From the NCBI RefSeq assembly GCF_002943565.1, contig NZ_PJCH01000003.1, positions 1-64,000 on the forward strand: a DNA stretch of 64,000 nucleotides, read 5' to 3'. The stretch comes from Hyphococcus luteus (GTDB lineage Bacteria; Pseudomonadota; Alphaproteobacteria; Caulobacterales; Parvularculaceae). Made by a program: the position numbers and the translations under genes. Shown piece by piece: positions 37,536 to 45,917 of this stretch. How positions within the stretch are numbered: position 1 is the first letter of the stretch; each line of letters opens with the position of its first letter. A model generated the notes under the pieces. It was not told the DNA's origin. It worked only from the letters and a program-made list of their open reading frames with translations, and did no database searches.

Positions 37536-40500
37536 GTGCCCTCCTCCCCCTCTCTCGACAGGATTTCGCCGCCGGACGGCTCGCGGCTGTGCGCGGTGTT
37601 GGGCCCCACCAACACCGGCAAGACGCATTACGCGTTGGAGCGGATGCTGGCCCACAAATCGGGGATGATCGGCCTGCCGCTCCGCCTCCTCGCCCGGGAG
37701 ATCTATGACCGGATCGTCGCGGCCCGCGGGGCCCGCGAGGTCGCCCTCGTCACCGGCGAGGAGAAAATCGTCCCGCCGAACCCGCGCTACTGGGTGGCGA
37801 CGGTCGAGGCCATGCCGCTCGAACGCGAGGTCGAGTTCCTCGCCATCGACGAAATCCAGCTCGCCGCCGATCCGGAGCGGGGCCGCGTCTTCACCTCGCG
37901 CCTTCTCCATGCGCGGGGGACAGCCGAGACCCTGCTACTCGGCTCGCACACCATGCGCCCCATCCTCAATCAGCTTTTCACCGGCATCGAATTCGTCGCG
38001 CGCGAGCGTTTGTCGCGTCTTACTTACGCGGGGCCCAAGAAAGTGACGCGCCTGCCGCGGCGCTCGGCCATCGTCGCTTTCTCCGCCGATACGGTCTACG
38101 CCACCGCCGAGCTTATCCGCCGGCAAAGGGGCGGCGCGGCGGTCGTTCTCGGCGCGCTTTCGCCGCGCACGCGGAACGCCCAGGCCGAACTCTATCAATC
38201 GGGCGAAGTCGACTTTCTCATTGCGACGGACGCCATCGGCATGGGGCTCAACATGGATATCGACCATGTGGCCTTCGCCGCGAGCCGCAAATTCGACGGA
38301 CGCCGTCCGCGCAATCTCAGCCCGTCCGAGCTTGCGCAGATCGCCGGACGCGCCGGGCGCCATGTGCGCGACGGCAGTTTCGGCGTCACCGCCGACTGCC
38401 GCGATTTCGATGAAGATATCGTCACGGCGATCGAGGATCATCAGTTCGATCCGGTCAAAGCGCTGATCTGGCGGTCCGAACAGATCGATTTTTCATCGCT
38501 GCCGGCGCTCTTGAAATCGCTCGAGCGTCCGCCGCCGCGCGACGTCTTCATGCGCTCGCGCCGCGAAGACGATGAAGATGTCCTCAATCGTCTCGCCGCG
38601 CGCGAGGAAATCCGCGACCTCGCGAAAGGCGGCGCCGCGCTCGGCACGCTATGGGACATCTGCCAGATCCCCGATTTCAGGAAAGTCGGCGGCGACCAGC
38701 ATGCGCGGCTTTTGGGCGACATCTATGAAATTTTAATGCGCGACGGGCGGCTTTCCGACGACTGGCTCGCCCCCCGCATCGAGCGTCTCGACCGCACAGA
38801 TGGCGACATTGACGCGCTTTCCGCGCGCATCGCCCATATCAGGACATGGACCTATCTGTCTCATCGCGGCGCATGGATCGACCGCGCCCCTTATTGGCAA
38901 GAGCGCGCCCGCGCGATAGAAGACAAGCTCTCGGATGCGCTGCACGAGAAGCTGACGCAACGATTTGTTGACCGGCGCACGACAACCTTGCTGAAGCGCT
39001 TGAAAGATGACGAACCGCTCCTCGCGGGCGTCACCGACGACGGAGAAGTGATTGTGGAAGGCCAGTTCATCGGCCGTCTTTTAGGGTTCGAATTCATCGT
39101 CGATCCGCGTGCAAGCGGCGCCGAAGCGAAGTCCTTGCGCGCCGCCGGCGAAAAAGCGCTGAAACCGGTTCTCGCCGCGCGCGCCGCCGCGCTCGCCAAC
39201 GCCGATGCCGGCGAGTTGCGTCTCGAGGATGACGGAACCGTCTGGTGGCGCTCGGCGCCGGTGGGGCGTCTTGAAAAAGGCCCGGCGCCGTTGCGTCCCT
39301 CGCTCGCCATTCTGGGGCTCGCCGATGTGACGCCGAATTTGCGCGGCCGCGTCGAAGACCGCTTGAAAGATTTCGTCGCCGCGAAAATCGAAGGCCTGCT
39401 CGGCCCGCTCGTCGCGCTTCAAAACGCGGCGAACTCCGAAAGCGAAGACGGCCTCAAAGGTTTGACGAAAGGCGTCGCCTATCGCCTCGTTGAGAATTTC
39501 GGCGCCACTTCGCGCACGCAATTCGGCGACGACTTGAAACAGATCGATCAGGAAGAGCGCGCCAAGCTCCGAAAGATCGGCGTGCGCTTCGGCGAGTTCA
39601 CGCTTTTCATGCCTGCGCTGTTGAAACCGGCGCCGGCGGCGCTGCTCACCTTGCTGTGGGCTTTGTGGACCGGCCGCAAGCTTTCCGATGTTCCGCCCCC
39701 GGCGGCGGGCCGCGTTTCCGTCGTGATGAGCGAAAATCTTCCGCATGCCTATTATTACGCCGGCGGCTATCGCCCGTCGGGCGTGCGCGCCGTCAGGATC
39801 GACATGCTCGAACGTCTGGCAGGACTCATTCGCACTGCGCGCAATGAAGGCGGCAAGGAAGGCTTTGAAGCCAATGCACAGATGATGTCGCTGGTCGGCT
39901 GTTCCGGCGAAGATTTCGAGGCGATCCTCAGATCGCTGGGCTTCCGCAAGAATGTCGTGAAGCGCAAACCCGAAGCGAAGCCGGAAGCCAAGCCCGCAGA
40001 AGACGCGCCCGCCTCTACGGAGACTGGCGTAGAGACCGCAGCCACGGCGGCGGACGCCTCCGCGCCGCAACCCCATGCCGGCGACGAGACCGGCCTGCCC
40101 GCGCCCGAAACGGCGCCCGCTGCTGGGGCGGCCAGCCCCGCTCCCGAACAACCGGCCGCCGATGCGGCTCCGGTGGAAACGCCCCCCGCTGAAGCGGCTG
40201 AGACCAATGCCGAAACCGCGCCGGCGGAATCGGCCGTGGAAACGGAGCCTTCCGCCGCGGACGCTTCAGCGCCCCAGCCTGCTTCCGCCGATGCCGAAAC
40301 GTCTACGCCAGCGCCCGAAAGCGGCGACGCCACGCCGGCGGCTTCGCAAGCCGACGAGTCAGAACCTGAAGAAATTGAAGTGACGCTGTGGCGCCCCGCC
40401 CCGCGCCGGCCGAAGCCGCAGCCCCATGCCAAGGGCCGCCAGCAACGCGACGGCGACCGCAATGCGAAAGCCGGCGACGCGCGCGGAGGCGGCCGGCCCG

Positions 40501-40745
40501 ACCGCAAAGACGGCAAACAAGGCAAGCCGGGCAAGGGCGGCCCCCGTCGCGACAAGGGGCGCGATAAGGGCCGCGACAAGAACCGCAAGGGCGCGGTCTA
40601 CACCGCCGGGCCGCGGCGCGAGAAAAAGGCCGATCCGGATTCGCCTTTCGCGGTGCTCGCAGGCCTCAAGGCCGAGCTTTCCGGCGACGAGAAAAAAGGC
40701 AGCAAGGCGAAAGAACCCCAGAAAGCCACAGAGAAGGCTGAATGA
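37536..40745 (+). CDS. SUV3-like DExH RNA helicase with low-complexity tail
   Basis: A 1069-residue protein from GTG 37536. The helicase core (residues 1 to about 450) shows Walker A LGPTNTGKTHYAL, the DExx-type box IDEIQLAADPERG and the GRAGR motif AQIAGRAGRHVRDG, as in mitochondrial SUV3. A second helical part follows to about residue 810. Residues about 820-950 are Pro/Ala/Glu-rich low complexity. The end is strongly basic (Lys, Arg, Gly), suited to RNA binding. It overlaps the S4-domain gene by four bases. Confidence 0.9.
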   Translation: MPSSPSLDRISPPDGSRLCAVLGPTNTGKTHYALERMLAHKSGMIGLPLRLLAREIYDRIVAARGAREVALVTGEEKIVPPNPRYWVATVEAMPLEREVEFLAIDEIQLAADPERGRVFTSRLLHARGTAETLLLGSHTMRPILNQLFTGIEFVARERLSRLTYAGPKKVTRLPRRSAIVAFSADTVYATAELIRRQRGGAAVVLGALSPRTRNAQAELYQSGEVDFLIATDAIGMGLNMDIDHVAFAASRKFDGRRPRNLSPSELAQIAGRAGRHVRDGSFGVTADCRDFDEDIVTAIEDHQFDPVKALIWRSEQIDFSSLPALLKSLERPPPRDVFMRSRREDDEDVLNRLAAREEIRDLAKGGAALGTLWDICQIPDFRKVGGDQHARLLGDIYEILMRDGRLSDDWLAPRIERLDRTDGDIDALSARIAHIRTWTYLSHRGAWIDRAPYWQERARAIEDKLSDALHEKLTQRFVDRRTTTLLKRLKDDEPLLAGVTDDGEVIVEGQFIGRLLGFEFIVDPRASGAEAKSLRAAGEKALKPVLAARAAALANADAGELRLEDDGTVWWRSAPVGRLEKGPAPLRPSLAILGLADVTPNLRGRVEDRLKDFVAAKIEGLLGPLVALQNAANSESEDGLKGLTKGVAYRLVENFGATSRTQFGDDLKQIDQEERAKLRKIGVRFGEFTLFMPALLKPAPAALLTLLWALWTGRKLSDVPPPAAGRVSVVMSENLPHAYYYAGGYRPSGVRAVRIDMLERLAGLIRTARNEGGKEGFEANAQMMSLVGCSGEDFEAILRSLGFRKNVVKRKPEAKPEAKPAEDAPASTETGVETAATAADASAPQPHAGDETGLPAPETAPAAGAASPAPEQPAADAAPVETPPAEAAETNAETAPAESAVETEPSAADASAPQPASADAETSTPAPESGDATPAASQADESEPEEIEVTLWRPAPRRPKPQPHAKGRQQRDGDRNAKAGDARGGGRPDRKDGKQGKPGKGGPRRDKGRDKGRDKNRKGAVYTAGPRREKKADPDSPFAVLAGLKAELSGDEKKGSKAKEPQKATEKAE

Positions 40746-41071
40746 CGGCAGCGACCGCCGCCAGCGATCCGTCACGCGCCGACAAAGGCCAGCGACTGGA
40801 TAAATGGCTGTGGCAGGCGCGGTTTTTCAAGACCCGCACCATCGCCGCGAAATTCGTCAGCGACGGCAATGTGCGCGTGAGTCGCGGCGATGCGACGGCG
40901 CGCCTCGACAAGCCAAGCGCGAGCGTAAGGCCCGGCGACGTGATCGTCTTTACACGCAACGAGCGTTTGCGGATCATTCACATCCTCGCCTGCGCCGAAC
41001 GGCGCGGGCCCGCGAGCGAGGCGCAAACGCTTTACGAAGACCGCTCTCCGCCGCCGCCGAAGGAAGAATAA
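40742..41071 (+). CDS. S4 domain RNA-binding protein (HslR/Hsp15-like)
   Basis: A 109-residue protein with an S4 RNA-binding domain starting RLDKWLWQARFFKTRTIAAKFVSDGNVRV. The family includes Hsp15, which rescues stalled 50S-peptidyl-tRNA complexes. Its translation is coupled to the SUV3-like helicase by a four-base overlap, pointing to a joint role in RNA or ribosome maintenance. Confidence 0.9.
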   Translation: MTAATAASDPSRADKGQRLDKWLWQARFFKTRTIAAKFVSDGNVRVSRGDATARLDKPSASVRPGDVIVFTRNERLRIIHILACAERRGPASEAQTLYEDRSPPPPKEE

Positions 41072-41171
41072 CACAGGACGCCTTTCACCCGCGACAAAGG
41101 CGCCGGCCGGCCCACGAAGAAAGACCGCCGCGCGCTTGCCGCGCTCCGGTCTGAAGATTGAAGGAATGACG

Positions 41172-41615
41172 ATGTTCGACAAACTGTTCGACCGGTTCAA
41201 AAGCGAAGCGCCGGAGGAAAGCGCGGATACGCGGCTTGAACTCGCCTTCGCCGCCCTCCTCGTGGAGGCGGCGCGCATCGACGAGGAGTACAGCGATGAC
41301 GAGCGCGCGATCATCGACGGCGCCCTGAAAAAACGCTTCGGCCTTTCAGACGCCGACGCCTCCGCCATGCGCGCCCGCGCCGAAGCCGAACAGGCCGGGG
41401 CCACGGACATCCAGCGCTTCACCAAGATCGCCAAGGCGATGACCCGGGAGGAGAAGATCGACCTCCTCGAGGAGCTCTGGGAGATCGCCCTTTCGGATGG
41501 CGCCCGCGATCCTTACGAGGAGACGCTGATCCGCCAGATCTGCGGCCTCATCTATGTGGACGACCAGGATTCGGGCGCGGCGCGGGCCCGGGTCGCGGCC
41601 CGGCTCGGCGATTAG
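41172..41615 (+). CDS. TerB-like family protein
   Basis: A 147-residue all-helical acidic protein. The helical pattern with RLELAFAALLVEAARIDEEYSDDERAII and LSDGARDPYEETLIRQI is typical of TerB-fold proteins, where acidic residues bind metal. The start ATG 41172 (MFDKLFDRF) has AAGGA six bases upstream; the ATG at 41166 is too close. It converges with the GGDEF gene with a four-base overlap. Confidence 0.82.
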   Translation: MFDKLFDRFKSEAPEESADTRLELAFAALLVEAARIDEEYSDDERAIIDGALKKRFGLSDADASAMRARAEAEQAGATDIQRFTKIAKAMTREEKIDLLEELWEIALSDGARDPYEETLIRQICGLIYVDDQDSGAARARVAARLGD

Positions 41616-42979
41616 CGGCGCGCGTCCCTGGCTTTAGCAAAGGATATGGTTTCGCAGTCTTCGCCCGGCGCCGTCATGCCGCCCGAGTCGATGGAGACGA
41701 CGCGGTTCCGTCCTCTTGCCTTGGCGTGATAAAGCGCAGCGTCCGCCGCTTCGACGCTTTCTGCAGGCGCCAAGCCGGCCGAGATTTCCGCAACGCCGAT
41801 GCTGACTGTGATGCTTAGCTTCTCTTCGCCGTCTTTTGCGTCAACAGGCTCTTCGGCGACCGAGGCGCGCAGTCTTTCCGCCGTCTCCACCGCCGCCGCC
41901 ATCGAAACGCCCGGCAGAAGGATGGAAAACTCCTCGCCGCCGACACGGTAAACATGGTCGAAAGGCCGAACGGTCGACGTCATGATCCGCGCCACGGCGC
42001 GCAGCACGTCGTCGCCGGCGCCATGTCCATACACATCGTTGACTTGCTTGAAATGGTCGATGTCGAGCATCATCAGCGCGCCGTCCTCGCCGCGGCGAAC
42101 GCGGGCGTAAACCTCCTCCAGCGCTTCGTCGAAAGCGCGGCGATTGAGAAGCTTCGTTAGCCCGTCCCGGCGCGCAAGTTCGGCGAGCGCCGTTTCGGTT
42201 TCATCGATGCGGAAGATCATGCGATTGAATTCCAACGCCACCCGTCGCAATTCGGGCGGCACTTTCACACTGATCCGGTGATTGCGGTCGCCTTCGGCGA
42301 AATGCTGGGCGCCTTCGACCAGCCTGTCGACACTGTTCGACATCACCCGCCCAATGATAAAAACGCCGCCGACCATCGCGATTAACGACAAAAGCCCGGC
42401 GATTCCCATAAGCCACATCACCCGTTCGCGATAGATCATGGCGCTGCGGTGATCGGCTTCAATCGCCGCCGCGACACGCGCATAAAGGGCGCCGAGACGG
42501 TCCGACGACGCCTGGATTGCGGCATGGAAACGCTCGAACTTTTCCTGCGTCAGCGGATCGGCGTCAGGACGCCCGGCAAGCAAATCCCGGGCGAGACGGT
42601 CAGCGACGGTCCAGTCGGCCCGCGCCCGTTCGGCCATCGTCAGCGCTTCTTCATCGGCCCCCAAATTTTCGTGCAAGACGGCGAAATCCGTTTCGATTCG
42701 GCTGCTGAAATCCCGATAGGACGACGCAAGGGCCGGATCCCCTTCTTCGACATATTCGTCCACCGGCACCAGCGTATCCCAGATCAGGATGCGCAAATTC
42801 TGCGAGACGGCGACCTGCTTGCGTTCGCGCATGGAGACATCGTGGAACGCGTCGATGACGCCGTGATTTAAGAACCAGTACCCGGCGATCGAGGACAGGA
42901 CGAGAGGAACCAGCGCCACAATCATGCCGAGGGCGATCCAGTATCTTAAGGACCGGGTTTTCCAGTAAGAGGGGGACAT
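41612..42979 (-). CDS. Membrane-bound GGDEF diguanylate cyclase
   Basis: A 455-residue protein with membrane helices near residues 14-36 and 187-211 framing a periplasmic four-helix-like sensor. A HAMP linker follows (about 211-265), then a GGDEF domain. The active-site GGEEF lies at 347-351 and the inhibitory site RPFD at 338-341, so it should make cyclic di-GMP and feel product inhibition. It could link environmental input to the flagellar and adhesion state. The ligand of the sensor domain is unknown. Confidence 0.93.
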   Translation of the reverse strand: MSPSYWKTRSLRYWIALGMIVALVPLVLSSIAGYWFLNHGVIDAFHDVSMRERKQVAVSQNLRILIWDTLVPVDEYVEEGDPALASSYRDFSSRIETDFAVLHENLGADEEALTMAERARADWTVADRLARDLLAGRPDADPLTQEKFERFHAAIQASSDRLGALYARVAAAIEADHRSAMIYRERVMWLMGIAGLLSLIAMVGGVFIIGRVMSNSVDRLVEGAQHFAEGDRNHRISVKVPPELRRVALEFNRMIFRIDETETALAELARRDGLTKLLNRRAFDEALEEVYARVRRGEDGALMMLDIDHFKQVNDVYGHGAGDDVLRAVARIMTSTVRPFDHVYRVGGEEFSILLPGVSMAAAVETAERLRASVAEEPVDAKDGEEKLSITVSIGVAEISAGLAPAESVEAADAALYHAKARGRNRVVSIDSGGMTAPGEDCETISFAKARDARR

Positions 42980-43263
42980 TCGGCCTTCCCGGCGCCTCTT
43001 GCGGCGCCAGTCTCCTGACCGCGGCGTTCATACGCTTGCCCCCGGCTTTCCGCAGTCTTCTATAGCCTATTCAAGCATCTGGAACTTAACCGAAAATTGT
43101 CGGATATCGTTAACGATTGCTGACTAAACGCCCGGCCCCGGGCCCCTGCGGGCGGCCAGTCTCAAGGGAAAATGAGGCGCCTGTCAGGAAAGCTCGCTTG
43201 CGTCCGGGCCGCGAGCAGGTATGAAGGGCGAAAAAACGTCGCAAAACTAGGAGATCCCTTTCC

Positions 43264-43602
43264 ATGACCTATGTGGTGACCGAAGCATGCATCAAGTGCA
43301 AATACACCGACTGCGTGGAGGTGTGCCCTGTCGACTGCTTTTATGAGGGCGAGAACATGCTGGTGATCCACCCGGACGAGTGCATCGACTGCGGCGTCTG
43401 CGAGCCGGAATGCCCGGCCGAGGCCATCATCCCGGACACCGAAGGCGGCGCCGACAAATGGCTGGAGGTCAACACCAAATACGCCTCGGAATGGCCGAAC
43501 ATCACGCAGAAAATCGATCCCCTGCCCGGCGCCGACGACTGCGTCGAGGAGGAAGGCAAGTTCGAGAAATATTTCAGCCAGAAACCCGGCCAGGGCTCTT
43601 AA
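43264..43602 (+). CDS. fdxA: Ferredoxin FdxA (3Fe-4S/4Fe-4S)
   Basis: A 112-residue ferredoxin of the seven-iron type common in alphaproteobacteria. The N-terminal [17 protein letters not shown] and the second [12 protein letters not shown] motif place the clusters, followed by a C-terminal extension with [17 protein letters not shown]. It carries electrons at low potential. Preceded by AGGAG and otherwise solitary. Confidence 0.96.
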   Translation: MTYVVTEACIKCKYTDCVEVCPVDCFYEGENMLVIHPDECIDCGVCEPECPAEAIIPDTEGGADKWLEVNTKYASEWPNITQKIDPLPGADDCVEEEGKFEKYFSQKPGQGS

Positions 43603-43940
43603 GCGCCTTGTACGCTTTCGCGCCCGGCGCCCCGGATCCCGCTTTGCCAAAGCCTATCAAGCCCGTAGCGCGGCTTGAAGTTTTGTGCTAATATTCTGGA
43701 TGAATCTTGGATCGTTTTGCAGCGAAAGCGCTGAGCCGGAGCCTTCAAAAAATCGCTTAATTCTTTGTAAATATTAAGCTTTCCGATCTTTTCCTCATAA
43801 AGAACCGGTTAGCTTCATATTGGGACGAGCGTAATCTCAGGCAAACGGGCATGACCCGGCCTTTCAAGCCCGGCAAAGACGAATCCCCGATTTCAAGCCG
43901 CCGGCCGCTCCGCCGGCTTCAAGTTTGGACAAGGTCAGTC
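43603..43940. other. Promoter region of the CarD gene
   Basis: These 338 bases lie between fdxA and the CarD start. They include an AT-rich stretch around 43740-43800 with an inverted repeat, GCTTAAT (43755-43761) and ATTAAGC (43773-43779), which could be an operator or part of the promoter. An upstream in-frame ATG at 43851 would add 30 residues with no family features. Confidence 0.5.
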
Positions 43941-45080
43941 ATGGTGACAAAAACAACGAAGAAGAAAGCAGCGGCCAAGAAGGCCCCTGCGAAGAAACCG
44001 GCGGCCAAGAAGAAAACGGCGGCCAAAAAGGCTGCGGCCCCTAAGAAAGCGAAAAAAACGGTGAAGAAAAAGGCGACGGCGAAAACCACGGCGGCGAAAA
44101 AAACTGCTGCAGCGAAGAAAGCCCCGGCCAAAAAAGCTGCGAAGAAAAAGTCCGCCGCCAAGTCCGCGCCCGCCCGGAAAACGGTGAAAAAGGCGGCGGC
44201 GAAAACCACGAAGACGGCAGCGCCGAAGAAAAAGACAACGACCGCGAAGAGCGCCGCCGCGGCCCCGAAAACGGCGAAGAAGGCCGCCAAGCCCGCGGCC
44301 CCGAAAGCCGACAAAAAGACCGCCAAACCTGCGGCGAAAAAAGCGGCGCCGGCCAAGGCCGCTTCCAAAGCCGCATCCAAGGCCAAGGCCGCCGAGAAGG
44401 CCCCGGCGCCCGCGAAGGCGAAGCCGGCGAATGTCGGCCAGGCGCCGCGCAAGACGACGCTCGCCGCCTCGATCCCGACGCCGAGCACCACCCCGCCCAA
44501 GGACGCGCCCCAGGCGGACGCCAAAGCCTCTGAGAACACCCAGGCGTCGAGCACGGCGAAGCAGGATTTCAAGGTCAACGACAAGATCGTCTATCCGGCC
44601 CATGGCGTCGGCAAGATCATCAATCTTGAAAAGCAGCAGGTCGCCGGCATTGCGATCGAGCTTTTCGTCATCGACTTCGACCAGGAGAAGATGAAGCTGC
44701 GCGTGCCCACGGGCAAAGCCAAAGCCGCCGGCATGCGTCCCCTCTCCGACGACAAGACGGTGAAAGACGCCATCGGCACGCTGAAAGGCCGCCCGCGGAT
44801 CAAGCGCACCATGTGGAGCCGGCGCGCCCAGGAATATGACGCCAAGATCAATTCCGGCGACATCAAGCTCGTGGCGGAAGTCGTGCGCGATCTTTACCGC
44901 GGCGAAGACCAGCCGGAGCAGAGCTATTCCGAACGCCAGCTTTTCGAAGCCGCGCTCGACCGCATGGCCCGCGAAGTCGCCGCCGTGCGCAAAGTCGATC
45001 TCGGCAAGGCGATCGAAGAGCTCGAAGGCGTCCTCAGGAAGAAAACCGCCGCAGCCGCGGCGGCGGCCAATGCCAGTTAG
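43941..45080 (+). CDS. carD: CarD family regulator with histone-H1-like tail
   Basis: A 379-residue protein from ATG 43941. Residues 1 to about 165 are almost only Lys, Ala, Thr and Pro in KKA/AKK-type repeats, resembling histone H1 and AlgP/Hc1 tails. A Pro/Ser linker follows, then from about residue 206 a CarD domain (DFKVNDKIVYPAHGVGKI, RAQEYDAKINSGDIKLVAEVVRDL). CarD binds RNA polymerase beta and stabilises open promoter complexes. Most bacterial CarD proteins lack such a tail. A strong hairpin starts at the stop codon. Confidence 0.9.
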   Translation: MVTKTTKKKAAAKKAPAKKPAAKKKTAAKKAAAPKKAKKTVKKKATAKTTAAKKTAAAKKAPAKKAAKKKSAAKSAPARKTVKKAAAKTTKTAAPKKKTTTAKSAAAAPKTAKKAAKPAAPKADKKTAKPAAKKAAPAKAASKAASKAKAAEKAPAPAKAKPANVGQAPRKTTLAASIPTPSTTPPKDAPQADAKASENTQASSTAKQDFKVNDKIVYPAHGVGKIINLEKQQVAGIAIELFVIDFDQEKMKLRVPTGKAKAAGMRPLSDDKTVKDAIGTLKGRPRIKRTMWSRRAQEYDAKINSGDIKLVAEVVRDLYRGEDQPEQSYSERQLFEAALDRMAREVAAVRKVDLGKAIEELEGVLRKKTAAAAAAANAS

Positions 45081-45179
45081 ATCATCGGGCGGCGTATTTG
45101 AACCGCCCAATGATCTAAATTTCAGTGGTCGCGCCGGTTTTGCGAAAAACCGGTCTCCGCTTTTTCGCCCGACGCTCTA
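45077..45179. repeat. Composite hairpin repeat after carD
   Basis: Arms TTAGATCATCGGGCGG (45077-45092) and CCGCCCAATGATCTAA (45103-45118) pair with a single mismatch. A second hairpin, CCGGTTTT (45134-45141) with AAAACCGG (45146-45153), follows. The stretch up to GACGCTCTAA resembles a palindromic element I remember as common between genes in alphaproteobacteria. It includes the carD stop and the 3' end of the convergent gene and may act as a two-way transcription end. Confidence 0.6.
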
Positions 45180-45917
45180 ATCCAGCCGCTCGACCTGCAA
45201 GAAATGGGTGAGGTCGATCGACGGCCCGTTGATCGCCTCAACCAGGCCGCGCACGCGGACTGGGACGCCGGCAAGCGCGACAAGATCGGTTCCCGCTTTC
45301 TTCCAGCGCCGGTAAAGCCGGCTCGCCGCGCTTGCGGTGAAATCCGTGCGATAGTCCTCGCCGAAATTCATATAAAAGCGCGAGCCATGTTGTCCGGCCT
45401 CGCGCACCGTTCCCTCGACCAGGTGAAAGGCGCCGACGGCGCCCCATGCCTTCCCGGCATCGAAGACGCGATAATCCGGCAAAGCCCAGAGCCCGCGGCG
45501 TCCGGCCCGCGCCGCGTCTTCCAGCGCGAGAAGGCGGCGGATCAAATCATGATCTTCCGTCTGCGGCCTGACGCGCGCAGCGCCCGCCGCAACAAGCCTC
45601 TCCTGAAGCGTTTCACTTTCGCCCGTGCGTTTCGCGAGCACGCGCCGGACGCCCCAGCGGGTCGGCGCCAGCACATCCTCGACATCGAGCGCGCCGGTCA
45701 GCAAATCCTGCAAGGCGCGGCGCGAGACTTCGAAATGCGGCGGACGTTCTTTTTCAAGCGTGTAAAGCGGCGGCGCGATGATGTCGGCGAGGAGAAACTC
45801 CGTCTCGCCGCTCATGAAACGCGCGCCGGAGAGCGCTTTCGCGTTGGAGACAAAAGTCTGCGCATCAGCCCGCGCGAACATCGCCGCCGCGCCGGCGAGA
45901 AAGAGGCGGCGCCTCAT
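45177..45917 (-). CDS. Exported thermonuclease-like protein
   Basis: A 246-residue protein with a Tat-like or Sec signal (MRRRLFLAGAAAMFARADA). A divergent SNase-type domain follows: the order GETEFLLADIIAPPLYT, then RWGVRRVLAKRTG and LQERLVAAGAARV fits the SNase fold, but the DGDT-type catalytic Asp cluster is not preserved, so nuclease activity is doubtful. The C-terminal third (HLVEGTVREAGQHGSRFYMNFGEDYRTDFTA) looks like an OB-type domain. It overlaps pbpC by four bases and is probably its operon partner. Confidence 0.72.
   Translation of the reverse strand: MRRRLFLAGAAAMFARADAQTFVSNAKALSGARFMSGETEFLLADIIAPPLYTLEKERPPHFEVSRRALQDLLTGALDVEDVLAPTRWGVRRVLAKRTGESETLQERLVAAGAARVRPQTEDHDLIRRLLALEDAARAGRRGLWALPDYRVFDAGKAWGAVGAFHLVEGTVREAGQHGSRFYMNFGEDYRTDFTASAASRLYRRWKKAGTDLVALAGVPVRVRGLVEAINGPSIDLTHFLQVERLD

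Noticed and set aside
43941-44430. Repeats in the Lys/Ala region as a possible CRISPR or tandem DNA repeat
   Set aside because: The similarity comes from repeated Lys and Ala codons in an open frame; there is no fixed unit length or spacer.
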